Below, piece after piece: positions 17,778-26,808 of a stretch of DNA of 64,000 nucleotides. How positions within the stretch are numbered: position 1 is the stretch's first letter; the number at the start of each line of letters is the position of its first letter. The DNA lies in contig NC_015275.1 of NCBI RefSeq assembly GCF_000178835.2, positions 1,323,001 to 1,387,000 on the forward strand, given 5' to 3'. The notes below the pieces were generated by a model. The model saw only the letters and a list, made by a program, of their open reading frames with translations, did not search any database and was not told where the DNA came from. This stretch comes from Cellulosilyticum lentocellum DSM 5427 (GTDB taxonomy: Bacteria > Bacillota > Clostridia > Lachnospirales > Cellulosilyticaceae). The position numbers and the translations under genes were made by a program.

Positions 17778-17847
17778 TTCTATCAGCGATGACATATAAA
17801 GTTAGCTAGCTAAATAATTACAAAAACAAATAAAAGGAGAATCAATA

Positions 17848-18849
17848 ATGAGTAAGAAATTATTATTAACACTAATGACAGCAGCAGCTATTACTATAAC
17901 AGGTTGTGGCCAAACTACTACAAATGAAGGTACTGGAGCAGTCAATACAGAAGCACCAGTGAACACAGAAGCATCAGCAACGCCAGAAGAAGGCCAAGAA
18001 GCAACAACAGTTAAGGTGGTTCATGCTTTAGGTGAAACAGAAGCACCAAAGAATCCAAAAAATATTGTGGTACTTGAATTAGGGATTTTAGATGCATTAG
18101 ATGCTCTAGAGATTACACCAGCAGGTTTACCTCTAAGTGGAAGTTTACCAAGCTACTTAGCACACCTAGAAGATGAAAGTCTTTATACAAATGTAGGTTC
18201 ACTTAAAGAATTAGATATGGAAAAGATTTATGAAATAGAACCAGAGCTTATTATTATTGGTGGCAGACAAGCAGATTACTATGAAGAGCTTAGTAAAATT
18301 GCACCAACTGTTAATTTGGCAGTAGACAATGCAGATTACCTGACTTCTTTTGAAACAAATATGAATTATTTAGGTGAAATCTTCGATAAGGAAGAAGAAG
18401 TAACAGCAAAAGTAAAAGAAATTAAAGATGCAGTGGCAGAAGTATCAGCCAAAGCGGCAGAAAAAGATGTTAATGCTTTAATAGCTTTAGCTAATGGTGA
18501 TGCTTTTAGTGTTTATGGAAAAGGTTCTAGATTTGGTATCATTCATAATGAATTTGGTATTAAACCAGTAGATGAAACAATTGAAGTATCTACTCATGGT
18601 CAAAATGCTTCCTTCGAATATATTTTAGAGCAAAATCCAGACTACTTATTTGTAGTAGACCGTAGTGCTGTTGTAGCAGGAGAAGGGTCAGCCCCAGCAC
18701 TATTTGATAATGAACTTATTAAAAAGACAGCAGCAAGTGAAAATGATCGTATCATTTATCTTGATCCAACTGTATGGTATACAGCTGGTGGGGGCTTCAC
18801 ATCGACAATGACTATGGTAAATGAAATTGCAGCGGCGATAGAAAAATAA
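17848..18849 (+). CDS. Siderophore-binding lipoprotein (YclQ/CeuE-like)
   Basis: The extracellular binding protein that captures ferric siderophore and delivers it to the permeases. The 333-aa precursor has a lipoprotein signal peptide ending in ITGC (acylated C20), then a low-complexity Thr/Glu/Ala linker to residue 50. The two-lobed periplasmic binding domain has KNPKNIVVLELGILDAL, VGSLKELDMEKIYEIEPELIIIGG and a C-terminal DRIIYLDPTVWYTAGGGFTS. It ends the yclNOPQ-like cluster and is closed by its own terminator. The exact siderophore cannot be read from the sequence. Confidence 0.92.
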   Translation: MSKKLLLTLMTAAAITITGCGQTTTNEGTGAVNTEAPVNTEASATPEEGQEATTVKVVHALGETEAPKNPKNIVVLELGILDALDALEITPAGLPLSGSLPSYLAHLEDESLYTNVGSLKELDMEKIYEIEPELIIIGGRQADYYEELSKIAPTVNLAVDNADYLTSFETNMNYLGEIFDKEEEVTAKVKEIKDAVAEVSAKAAEKDVNALIALANGDAFSVYGKGSRFGIIHNEFGIKPVDETIEVSTHGQNASFEYILEQNPDYLFVVDRSAVVAGEGSAPALFDNELIKKTAASENDRIIYLDPTVWYTAGGGFTSTMTMVNEIAAAIEK

Positions 18850-18858
18850 GTACACAAG

Positions 18859-18897
18859 ATAAGAGCCTAGAATTAACATAATAGGCTCTTATTTTTG
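18859..18897 (+). terminator. Intrinsic terminator
   Basis: ATAAGAGCCTA (18859-18869) pairs with TAGGCTCTTAT (18882-18892), then TTTTG. It ends the siderophore cluster. Confidence 0.88.
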
Positions 18898-18996
18898 TAT
18901 TTAGAGTAGAGATTACTGCTAATAATATTTGGATTATTTAAAAAAGGTTAAAGATATGCTATAATGAGGTGAAGTGGTTTTAAGAGGGGGTATTTA

Positions 18997-21072
18997 ATGA
19001 GAAGAGGTCAGAGGTTAGGAACTAATTCAAAAAAAAGGCAGTTAACCTTTCAAACTAGAAAGAAACAATCATTTAAGCCAACTAGTACAATAAGAAGAAA
19101 CTTATCTATTAAAACGAGGCTCATAGTATTTTGCTTGTGTATATCTTTAATGGCAGTGTTTATACTTGGGGGTATATACAGCAATGTGGCGAAATCAGCT
19201 TTAAGACATAATAGTATACAGCTTAGTACAGAACTCGTTAAACAATCAGTTTTAAATGTAGAGAACTTTGTGTCAAGCATAGAGCAAGCAGTAGATGGGA
19301 TAGCAGTAACTCAGTTAAGTGACAGTGGATTAGTGGAAAATTATTTTAGCACAGATCTAGGAACACAAGTAAAAGCAAAAAATGAGATTCAAGCACAATT
19401 GCTTAGAATAAACGCCCTAAATAGTGACTTAGATGAGATTTTATTTTTGTCCCAGAATGGAAACGTTACCAAAAGAAGCGATTACTTTTCAACAGAAGAG
19501 TTCAGCAGTTTTATTGAAGAAGATAAGGTGAACACATTTTCATGGATAACTCATATGAATTTACCAGGAGATAAGGTGTTACTTACAAATAACTATAAGA
19601 TTCCTAAAAAAGGTGCTAATACCTATACATTAGCTGTAGTTGTTAATCTGGCCAATATTAAAGCTGCTATACAAGAGATGAAAATGATAGATGGTGCGAC
19701 TATTTATTTAGCTGATCAAAATCAAAAAATCTTATTTTGTAGTAAAGAAGAACAGACCATCATTCCCGAAGATATTACTCAGATAGCATCGGGTATAACA
19801 GAGGCCATGAGTGAGCCGATTAATGGTCGTTTAGTAACTTGTGCACCGATTAATAATGGTTGGCAATTCATTGTAGAAGTTCCTATGAATTCGCTTACTT
19901 CAGAGTTAGAGTCAGCTAATATTTTATTAGCATTACTTATAATAGGCATTATTATATTAACTTTTATCATAGGTAATATTTTTGCTAGAAGCTTTTCAAA
20001 GCCAATCCTTAAGCTTGTTAATTTAATGCAGAAAGCCGAGAAAGGTGATTTTACTGTACAAGTGAGTGGTTATAAAAAGGATGAAGTAGGACAACTGTGT
20101 CATAGTTTTAATGAAATGATGCGTCAGACTGGCGAACTTTTAAAGCAAACGCAGCATGTTGTAACAGATACCCTAGAAAGTGGTCATTCTTTACAAAATA
20201 CAATCTTTGAGACAGTTAATAACATTGAGCAGCTTACAACAGGCATTTCAGATTTAGCAGAAGGGACTATGAAACAAGCTCAAGATACTCAAAAAACCAA
20301 TGGTTCTATGAATGAGTTAGCTCAGCATATCTATATGGTTAAGCAGAAAACATCAGATATTATAGCTAGTACAGTAGGGGCAACTACCATGATAGAAAAA
20401 GCTTCTAACACTATGAAAGCTCTAAATACTACGATGTCAGATTCATTAAATGTGGCAGAAGAAATTGGGCTTAGTATGAATGCACTTAATATACTTAATA
20501 AAAATATCAATCATATTATGCAGATGGTAGAAAATATCAGTGAGGAAACTAATTTACTTGCTTTAAATGCTTCTATTGAAGCAGCCAGAGCCGGAGAAGC
20601 TGGGAAAGGTTTTTCTGTAGTGGCGAAGGAAGTAAGAAGATTAGCAGATCAGTCCAAGCAATCTGTAGGTGAAGTAAGACAGACACTAGCAACTATGGAA
20701 AATCATATGTCAGAGACTTTAAGCTTAGTAGAGGAATCCAGAGTTACCTTTAATACACAAGAAAAAGTGGTTAAAGAAACCTATGAGGTATTCTATAGTA
20801 TTATTGATATTTTACAACATATGAGTAATGAACTTTTACAAGTTGGTACCCAAGTAGATAGTATGGAAGGCACAAAAGTAAATGTGATGCAGCAGGTAGG
20901 ACGTATTAGGGATGTTACTCAGGAAGCAGCAGCCACTACACAAGAAGTGAATAGCCTAAGTATACATCAGCAAGAAAGTATGAATCAGTTAACTGTTTTC
21001 TCAGAAGCCTTAATAGAACGTATGGAAAAGCTTAATCATACCATACAAGCCTTCAAGGTTACAGAAAAATAA
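18997..21072 (+). CDS. Methyl-accepting chemotaxis protein
   Basis: A membrane chemoreceptor that signals to CheA/CheW. The 691-aa protein has a basic N-terminus, TM1 at about residues 42-63, a roughly 240-residue extracellular sensor (dCache/Cache-like by size and pattern), TM2 at about 307-331, a HAMP segment ([20 protein letters not shown]), and a long coiled-coil signalling domain. The hairpin tip motif [20 protein letters not shown] lies near residue 517. The start follows AAGAGGGGG. It has its own promoter region after the siderophore terminator, and a strong terminator behind. The ligand is unknown; its nearness to the iron importer is probably chance. Confidence 0.93.
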   Translation: MRRGQRLGTNSKKRQLTFQTRKKQSFKPTSTIRRNLSIKTRLIVFCLCISLMAVFILGGIYSNVAKSALRHNSIQLSTELVKQSVLNVENFVSSIEQAVDGIAVTQLSDSGLVENYFSTDLGTQVKAKNEIQAQLLRINALNSDLDEILFLSQNGNVTKRSDYFSTEEFSSFIEEDKVNTFSWITHMNLPGDKVLLTNNYKIPKKGANTYTLAVVVNLANIKAAIQEMKMIDGATIYLADQNQKILFCSKEEQTIIPEDITQIASGITEAMSEPINGRLVTCAPINNGWQFIVEVPMNSLTSELESANILLALLIIGIIILTFIIGNIFARSFSKPILKLVNLMQKAEKGDFTVQVSGYKKDEVGQLCHSFNEMMRQTGELLKQTQHVVTDTLESGHSLQNTIFETVNNIEQLTTGISDLAEGTMKQAQDTQKTNGSMNELAQHIYMVKQKTSDIIASTVGATTMIEKASNTMKALNTTMSDSLNVAEEIGLSMNALNILNKNINHIMQMVENISEETNLLALNASIEAARAGEAGKGFSVVAKEVRRLADQSKQSVGEVRQTLATMENHMSETLSLVEESRVTFNTQEKVVKETYEVFYSIIDILQHMSNELLQVGTQVDSMEGTKVNVMQQVGRIRDVTQEAAATTQEVNSLSIHQQESMNQLTVFSEALIERMEKLNHTIQAFKVTEK

Positions 21073-21114
21073 TCTAAAAAAGGATTGCCATTTTGGGCAA
21101 TCCTTTTTTAGATT
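21071..21114. terminator. Intrinsic terminator
   Basis: A 19-bp stem (AATCTAAAAAAGGATTGCC with its exact complement at 21096-21114, 6-nt loop) overlaps the chemoreceptor stop codon and can serve both strands. Confidence 0.88.
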
Positions 21115-21153
21115 ACGATTAAACTGATGTTTTTGATTGATACGATAAATGGG

Positions 21154-21543
21154 TTATTTAATTAATCGTGCCACAAAATCCCCGATAAAAGGAATACGGA
21201 ACTCTTCATAATTGAAAGCTCCAATAACGGCAACGATGGCAATTAAAGTAAAGATAATGCCTACGATAAAACTAGCTAAACCACCTAAGAGTGGAATAAC
21301 ATGTAAGATGCTGATGACAATCACCCTAACCACATAAAGGACAACAGATTGCATAGCGTGGAATTTAACAAGGTTACTTTTCTTTTCCATAAAGAAAATA
21401 AGGATAGGAATGAGCCAAGCTATTCTCCAAACGATTGGTAAGTAAGCAGCAATTACAGGGAGAGCATAAGTAAGAATGGCCATTATGTTGGCATCCATGT
21501 TGGCAATACTTGATTGATGAGGACTATAACTTCCTTTAGACAT
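21154..21543 (-). CDS. Tic20/DUF4870-like membrane protein
   Basis: A 129-aa integral membrane protein with three to four hydrophobic segments (about residues 20-38, 39-52, 67-85 and 88-110). MDANIMAILTYALPVIAAYL, FFMEKKSNLVKFHAMQSVVLY and FVARLI match the Tic20-like/DUF4870 pattern of small bacterial membrane proteins. No function is known in bacteria. The start has AGGAGAAA upstream on the minus strand. It is convergent with the chemoreceptor gene, with the shared terminator between. Confidence 0.78.
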   Translation of the reverse strand: MSKGSYSPHQSSIANMDANIMAILTYALPVIAAYLPIVWRIAWLIPILIFFMEKKSNLVKFHAMQSVVLYVVRVIVISILHVIPLLGGLASFIVGIIFTLIAIVAVIGAFNYEEFRIPFIGDFVARLIK

Positions 21544-21738
21544 AAAACATTTCTCCTTCTATATAATAGTTAAAATTATTATAACATGTTTCCAGAAAAT
21601 TAAAATTAATATTTGATGAAAAATGGATAAGTTTTACATTAACTTTTAAAGTTATAAAATTTTAATATTTAGATAAGTCAAAGCGTGATACAATAAAAAG
21701 AAAATAGTAAAGGTAGGAGAAGAGAAAGGGGATAACTA

Positions 21739-23154
21739 ATGAGAAAATATAAGAAATGGCTAGTGAGTTTTTTATTAGGAACATTTTTGGTAACAACAAG
21801 CTATGGTGGTACTGTTATCCAAAATCCTGTGATGCAAAAAGAGTCTTTTATAAACCGCTTACAAACGTTAGAGGTTAATTATAAAGAAACAGCTCAGATA
21901 AAAGGAAATCTAACAAGAGAAGAAGCAGCTGTATATCTTGTAAAAGCTTTAGGCCTATCGGGTATTGCTAAAGACTATGAAGAGCAAAAGTTATTTAAGG
22001 ATGTTACAACTCATCAAGGAGAAATTAATTTAGTTAAGACACTAGGTCTAATGAATGGAACAGGAAGTGAGACCTTCGGGCCTAAAATAGGATTAAGCGT
22101 CTCAGCAGCTGAAAGTATATTAAGCCGTTTAGAAGCACTTATTAAAGCAGATATGCAGTTTGAACATGCTTTTTATGCCATTAGTTCTAGTAGCCAAATG
22201 GCACTTATTAAAAATTATGATGCGATTAGTTTTGGATGGTCAGAAGTTATTGTAGATGCCAACAAGCAATTTTCTGTAGTAACGGATGGAATAGGCGATT
22301 TTAAAGTCCCTTCAGGATTTGAAGTACCTTTAGACGAAGCAAAAGCTAATGGTGTAGCGACCTACTTAATGGTTTATTACGAAGACCAAGGTGGACAAAT
22401 AAGAGAATTACTTAATGATTCCACCCGAAGAGCTGAAATGATTAGGTCATTAGTTAACTTAACAAAGAAGATTGAAAAAGATGATATAGAAAGAGGTTTT
22501 GATGGTTTAACTATTGACTTTGAACAGCTACGAAGTGCAGATTTAAAAGCACCTTATGTGACTTTCTTAAAAGAGCTAAAAATAGCATTAGCAGCAGAAG
22601 GAAAGAGTTTAATGGTGGCTGTTCAACCCACTACTTATTTTAAAGGCTATGATTATAAAGGCATTGGAGAAGTAGCAGATCGTGTCATTTTAATGGCACA
22701 TGATTATGGAGCTAAAAGCTTAAATGTTAATGAACAAAAGCAAGGAATAGTAATGACACCTATGACACCTATTGATGAAGTTTATGCTACCTTAAGGGAA
22801 GCAGCTACAGCAGTTGCAGATAAAAGTAAGCTAGTACTTCAAATTAGTTTTGCCAGTACGCAGTGGCAAATGAAAAATCAAGAGGTTATTCACACATTTG
22901 CCTATACACCTACATATACTCAGATTGAAACACGTTTAAATACACCAGGAACAGTCAGCTATTATGATGAAATAGCTCAAAATCCTTATGCTATTTATGA
23001 AGTAGATGGTGTTAGAAATATCATTTGGTATGAAAATACAAGAAGTATCGAAGCTAAAGAAGATTTAGCAAAGCTACTAGGCATCAGGGGCATTTCTTAT
23101 TGGCGCCTAGGCACCATACCAGATAGCTATTTAGCTAGTATAAATTTATATTGA
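21739..23154 (+). CDS. Secreted glycoside hydrolase family 18 protein
   Basis: A secreted GH18-fold protein related to YaaH/YdhD-type cell-wall or spore glucosaminidases. The 471-aa product has a signal peptide (residues 1-24), then an SLH-like region (LTREEAAVYLVKALGLSG, residues 50-130) that may anchor it to the wall, then the catalytic TIM barrel. The DxxDxDxE-type motif reads FDGLTIDFEQL with D255, D260 and catalytic E262, and later segments ADRVILMAHDYGAKS and GISYWRLG are typical. The start has AAGGGG upstream. It ends just before the tRNA-Leu promoter, whose -35 box overlaps its last codons. Confidence 0.87.
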   Translation: MRKYKKWLVSFLLGTFLVTTSYGGTVIQNPVMQKESFINRLQTLEVNYKETAQIKGNLTREEAAVYLVKALGLSGIAKDYEEQKLFKDVTTHQGEINLVKTLGLMNGTGSETFGPKIGLSVSAAESILSRLEALIKADMQFEHAFYAISSSSQMALIKNYDAISFGWSEVIVDANKQFSVVTDGIGDFKVPSGFEVPLDEAKANGVATYLMVYYEDQGGQIRELLNDSTRRAEMIRSLVNLTKKIEKDDIERGFDGLTIDFEQLRSADLKAPYVTFLKELKIALAAEGKSLMVAVQPTTYFKGYDYKGIGEVADRVILMAHDYGAKSLNVNEQKQGIVMTPMTPIDEVYATLREAATAVADKSKLVLQISFASTQWQMKNQEVIHTFAYTPTYTQIETRLNTPGTVSYYDEIAQNPYAIYEVDGVRNIIWYENTRSIEAKEDLAKLLGIRGISYWRLGTIPDSYLASINLY

Positions 23155-23179
23155 AAAATAAAGATAAAGTGATTACAAT
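23151..23179 (+). promoter_or_regulatory. Sigma-A promoter of the left tRNA-Leu
   Basis: TTGAAA (23151-23156), a 17-bp spacer and TACAAT (23174-23179) form a near-consensus promoter. The expected start is about 22 bp before the tRNA, so the left tRNA copy should be expressed. Confidence 0.8.
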
Positions 23180-23207
23180 AAGAGATGGACGAATCATCTA
23201 TTTTTAA

Positions 23208-23290
23208 GCAGAGGTGGCGGAATGGCAGACGCGCTAGATTCAGGTTCTAGTGCCCGCAAGGGTGTGGGGGTTCGAGTCCCCTTCTCTGTA
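23208..23290 (+). tRNA. tRNA-Leu(CAG), left copy at the element boundary
   Basis: An 83-nt class II tRNA with a long variable arm (GCCCGCAAGGGT). The anticodon loop is TTCAGGT, anticodon CAG. The acceptor stem GCAGAGG pairs with TCTCTGT, with G1:U72 and G7:U66 wobbles; CCA is not encoded. It marks the left end of the integrated element and has a strong promoter. Confidence 0.96.
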
Positions 23291-23324
23291 CGTAATCTCA
23301 ATGTTTTTCAAATTCTTACATAGG
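23208..23324 (+). repeat. Left 117-bp direct repeat (attL region)
   Basis: This 117-bp stretch (the whole tRNA plus 34 bp downstream, to TTCTTACATAGG) recurs at 40346-40462 with only two differences, both inside the tRNA (G/A at tRNA position 7, T/C in the variable arm). The crossover core cannot be fixed from one sequence. The longest perfect identity runs from the T-arm side of the variable loop through the end of the repeat. Confidence 0.88.
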
Positions 23325-23353
23325 GTTTCAACGCAAAAGCATTCCTACTTTAT

Positions 23354-23393
23354 AGCGCTAGATTTTAATAGTAAAAAACTACAATCTAGCGTT
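23354..23393. repeat. Left pair of putative integrase arm-type sites
   Basis: AGCGCTAGATT (23354-23364) and AATCTAGCGTT (23383-23393) form an inverted pair between attL and the integrase start. The same 11-mer occurs twice near the right end. Ten of its bases (GCGCTAGATT) also occur in the tRNA itself. Confidence 0.6.
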
Positions 23394-23414
23394 ATGAAAA
23401 AGGAGTGTTTTTTT

Positions 23415-24350
23415 ATGGGAAAAAGAATACAAATGACTAAAAATGATGGGGTGAAAACTTTAAAAGAGTTGTATGATGACTTTGAAAAAAATTGTAGGAT
23501 TAGAAACTTATCATCAGAAACAATCAAGTATTATCAAAACTGTTATCACATCTTGTGTAATTACAAGCCAGAAGTTTATCTTGATGAAATCAACAATGAA
23601 TTTGTAAGGGATTATATCTTGTATTTACAACAAACTATGAAGCCAACAAGTGTTAATTGTCAGCTTAGAGGGTTACGTTCAATTTGCAATCATGCTTTTG
23701 ATTTAGGCTTAATGCCAAAGCTTATAATTAAGCAATTGAAGTATGATAAAGAGGTTAGAGAAACTTATACAGAGGAACAAATCAAAAAGTTAATCAAGAA
23801 ACCTAATTTAAAAAAGTGTGGCTTTGTAGAATATCGGAATTGGGTGATTGTTAGCTGGTTCATTGCCACAGGAAATAGAATAGGTACTGTTTTAGAAATA
23901 AAAATTAAAGATGTTGATTTAGCAAATCAATTAGTTGTGCTTAGACATAACAAAAATAGAAATCAGAATATCATTCCTTTATGTTCGTCTATTTGTAAAA
24001 TACTATCAGAATACCTTCAATATCGTAAGGGAGAAGCTGATGATTATTTATTTTGTGCTATGGATGGAAGTAGGCTATCTAAAAGAAGTTTACAATGCAG
24101 TATACAAAAATATAATAGGGACAGGGGTGTAAGTATAGCATCATGTCATGCTTTTAGGAGATACTTTGCAAAGCAATGCGTATTGAATGGTGTAGATATA
24201 TTTACCTTGCAGAAGCTAGGCAACTGGAAGAGTTTAGACGTAGTTAAAAATTATATTAATATATATGCTACTGATATTAAAAATTACGATTCATTTAACC
24301 CATTTCAAACCTTGTATTCTGATAATAACAGGCTAAAAATGACTAAATAG
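23415..24350 (+). CDS. int: Tyrosine recombinase/integrase
   Basis: This enzyme integrates and excises the element at tRNA-Leu. I place the start at ATG 23415, which has AAGGAG 10 nt upstream; an in-frame frame continues back to 23250 but into the attL repeat. The 311-aa protein has an N-terminal SAM-like core-binding domain (LKELYDDFEKNCRIRNLSSE, about 17-110) and a catalytic domain with R155 (GNRIGT), a Lys in RHNKNRNQN, H245 and R248 (HAFRRYF), W271 (LGNWKSL) and nucleophile Y280 (KNYIN). All catalytic positions are present. It lies next to attL and reads inward. Confidence 0.95.
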   Translation: MGKRIQMTKNDGVKTLKELYDDFEKNCRIRNLSSETIKYYQNCYHILCNYKPEVYLDEINNEFVRDYILYLQQTMKPTSVNCQLRGLRSICNHAFDLGLMPKLIIKQLKYDKEVRETYTEEQIKKLIKKPNLKKCGFVEYRNWVIVSWFIATGNRIGTVLEIKIKDVDLANQLVVLRHNKNRNQNIIPLCSSICKILSEYLQYRKGEADDYLFCAMDGSRLSKRSLQCSIQKYNRDRGVSIASCHAFRRYFAKQCVLNGVDIFTLQKLGNWKSLDVVKNYINIYATDIKNYDSFNPFQTLYSDNNRLKMTK

Positions 24351-24490
24351 TGTGATTTGGGCATATTTTTAGATATACGTGCATAAGCTATAGCAATAGC
24401 GTTATAGGGTGATTATACCCATAAATAATTAGGTATTAAATACAGAGTATTAATTATACACTTAGATAAAATATATAGGAGGACTTTCAA

Positions 24491-24706
24491 ATGAGTAAAG
24501 AATGGGATGCTATTACGTATGATGAATTGTATGACCTATTTTGTGTTAAATCTTTTCCCGACAGTATGATTGCTAATATGTACAACGTTGAAAAAAAGGA
24601 AGTTACAAAGAAAAGACGGAAATGGGATATAACTCAAATGGGTGGAGTTTTAGATAGTATATTTAAAGAACTTGCTAAACAATCAACACAGGATGATAAG
24701 CAATAG
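24491..24706 (+). CDS. Small hypothetical protein of the element
   Basis: A 71-aa acidic/basic mixed protein with AGGAGGA directly upstream. The central part (SFPDSMIANMYNVEKKEVTKKRR) looks like a small helix-turn-helix, so a regulatory or excision role is possible. No family is recognised. It follows the integrase by 140 bp and precedes the repeat array. Confidence 0.6.
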   Translation: MSKEWDAITYDELYDLFCVKSFPDSMIANMYNVEKKEVTKKRRKWDITQMGGVLDSIFKELAKQSTQDDKQ

Positions 24707-24721
24707 GTTATATGTATAATA

Positions 24722-24738
24722 TACCAACGACATACGAA
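24722..24738. repeat. Left copy of a 17-bp subterminal inverted repeat
   Basis: TACCAACGACATACGAA occurs here and, in inverted orientation with one change, at 40031-40047. Related ATACGAA half-sites lie near 24796 and 40096. The placement near both ends suggests binding sites for integrase, AlpA or another element protein. Confidence 0.5.
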
Positions 24739-24832
24739 TATCATACTACAATGCTAAAATCTTAGCTGAGTAAATATGTTTTTTAGTCGTATGATATACG
24801 AATAAGATATGAAAGATATAAGAAGTAGAAAT

Positions 24833-24869
24833 GCGCCTCTAAGTCAGCAAGTGATTTAGGGGTGTTTTT
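24833..24869 (+). terminator. Intrinsic terminator
   Basis: CGCCTCTAAGTC pairs with GATTTAGGGGTG around AGCAAGT, followed by TTTTTG. It ends the int-side transcript before the repeat array. Confidence 0.75.
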
Positions 24870-24963
24870 GTGCTTGTTATTAAGAAAAAATAATGAATCA
24901 AACATGTAGAAAATAACAAAATGCTTACATTTATTGATAGTCATAATCTTTGACTGATTAAAA

Positions 24964-24985
24964 TTTTCCACACTTTTGTGGAAAT
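24964..24985. repeat. Inverted DnaA-box-like pair
   Basis: TTTTCCACA (24964-24972) and TGTGGAAAT (24977-24985) form a dyad around a 4-bp spacer. Each arm resembles the DnaA box TTATCCACA with one or two changes. It stands at the start of the array and may belong to a replication origin. Confidence 0.35.
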
Positions 24986-26676
24986 CTTATCTATAAGGGG
25001 GGCTGAAATAAAAAGCTATTTTTTGCTTAAATTTTACTTCACGGATTTTTTAAACATCTTGACTATCAAGGATTTAAATAATAAAACTTCGTCCCTATTA
25101 TGAGTGGAAGTACCTAAAAAATAATTAACCGTTACATGAATAATTCTCAAAGTCATGAGTATTAATGGTTTGAGGTTGATATGTAAAATTGTCATAATGC
25201 ACTAATAAGGGGAAGCACCTAAAAAAATAATTAGAGTGGTACATAAACAATTCACAAATTCAACACTATCAATACTTCAACTTTAAAGTATGATTTTGAG
25301 ATAATCGACTAATAAGGGAAGATAGTTTAAAACTAAATAAGTAAAAATCCTAAAAAAAAGTATTTTTCAAACACAAATAGGTATATACACCATGACTATC
25401 AAAACTTTAAGCTTTTATAATTTAAAAATAGCAAAACGTATATAAGCAACTAATAAGGGAAGATAGTTTTAAAAATATTGTTTTCCTAAAACTAAAAATA
25501 ACAAAATACATATAATACTTGATAACCAAAGCGTTTAGCCAATTAATTTCATTGCCAATACTGGCAAAATATAGTCCATAAGGGGAACAGAAATAAAAAT
25601 CATCTAAAATAAATAAAAACGCCAAAATGAATTGCAACTTTTTAAGAGTTAAGGTCTTATCAATTGGTAGTCAAGATATTTGATAAGCGATAGAAACGTC
25701 ATTATATGAGAGAGAAAAATAAAAAATCCTATCACTATTTTGATTACGAGAATAAATATCTTTAAACTTGTGAGTATCAATGATTTGTACGTATCCATCC
25801 AAATAGAGATAATGACAATAAGGGAAGCATAGAAATAAGTAAAATAATGAATCGAAGCTACCGTGACATAAAATATCATAAATTATATGACTATCAATAG
25901 TTTAATGGCTATGCGTGAAATTGAGATAATGCACTAATAAGGGAAGGCACTTAAAAAAGAATATAAAATATAGGTCGTTCTACCATGAAAACACTTAAAC
26001 TTATGGCTATCAATGGTTTGAGGTTAATATCTAAAGTTATCAAAATAGTTATTAGGGGAAGGTATAAAATATAGAGAAAATAATTAACGTCTAGGTCGTC
26101 CATACGTATGTGTTGGCATAAAACCCATGACTATCAATAGTTTTGTCGTTATTAATTAAAATATAACAAATCTTAGTTAATGTACTAATAAGGGAAGATA
26201 GTTTAAAACTAAAAGTAAAAATCCTATTACTATCCTAAAAAAAGTATAAATATCATCAAACTCATGACTATCAAAGGTTTAAATCTGATATGTGATTTTA
26301 CTATAATCCACTTCTATGAGAGAAAAAATAAACTTTTTTAATGAATCGTAGATAGAAAATACTCAATCATATGACTATCAAGACTTTAAGGCTAATACCC
26401 AAAATAGAGATAATGATAATAAGGGGAAGGCACTATTTTATTTTTATGACGTCATGACTACAATATTTCTATTTTCCATGACTAAATTTTTAATTACATT
26501 ATCTTAGACCATGATTATCAATGTGTTCAAAAAGTGCTATCTTGAGAGTATATGATATATAAATTTCAATTCTTGGCAACTAAATTTCTGAACACACCAT
26601 TCAAAACATTGACTATCAAACTCTACAAAAATCTCTATCTTGGGAGTATATGATATATATGAAAAGGGGAAAACAA

Positions 26677-26808
26677 ATGGAACGCAAACACACAACGATA
26701 AGACTAGATGATTATGTACTCATCCAGCTAAAGCAGTATTGCTTAGATAACAATATCAGCATACAAAGGCTAGTTGAAGATTACATACTCCATCTATTAT
26801 ACAAGTAA
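26677..26808 (+). CDS. Ribbon-helix-helix DNA-binding protein, 43 aa
   Basis: A short gene embedded in the repeat array. The start ATG 26677 has AAAAGGGG 6 nt upstream. The protein has the RHH layout: a basic strand MERKHTTIRLDDYVL, helix QLKQYCLDNN, turn, and helix SIQRLVEDYILHLLY. RHH proteins (CopG, Arc, ParR, omega) dimerise and bind repeated DNA sites. Its own leader is one of the array units (dyad at 26609, TATATGATATATAT box at 26648), so it may bind the array and control itself. This is inference. The gene is shorter than 60 codons and is easily missed. Confidence 0.72.
   Translation: MERKHTTIRLDDYVLIQLKQYCLDNNISIQRLVEDYILHLLYK

Noticed and set aside
18859-21072. Chemoreceptor as part of the siderophore operon
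   Set aside because: A strong terminator and a separate leader lie between them, so co-transcription is unlikely.
23250-23414. N-terminal extension of the integrase
   Set aside because: It would start inside the tRNA and attL repeat with no ribosome site; ATG 23415 has AAGGAG at the right distance.
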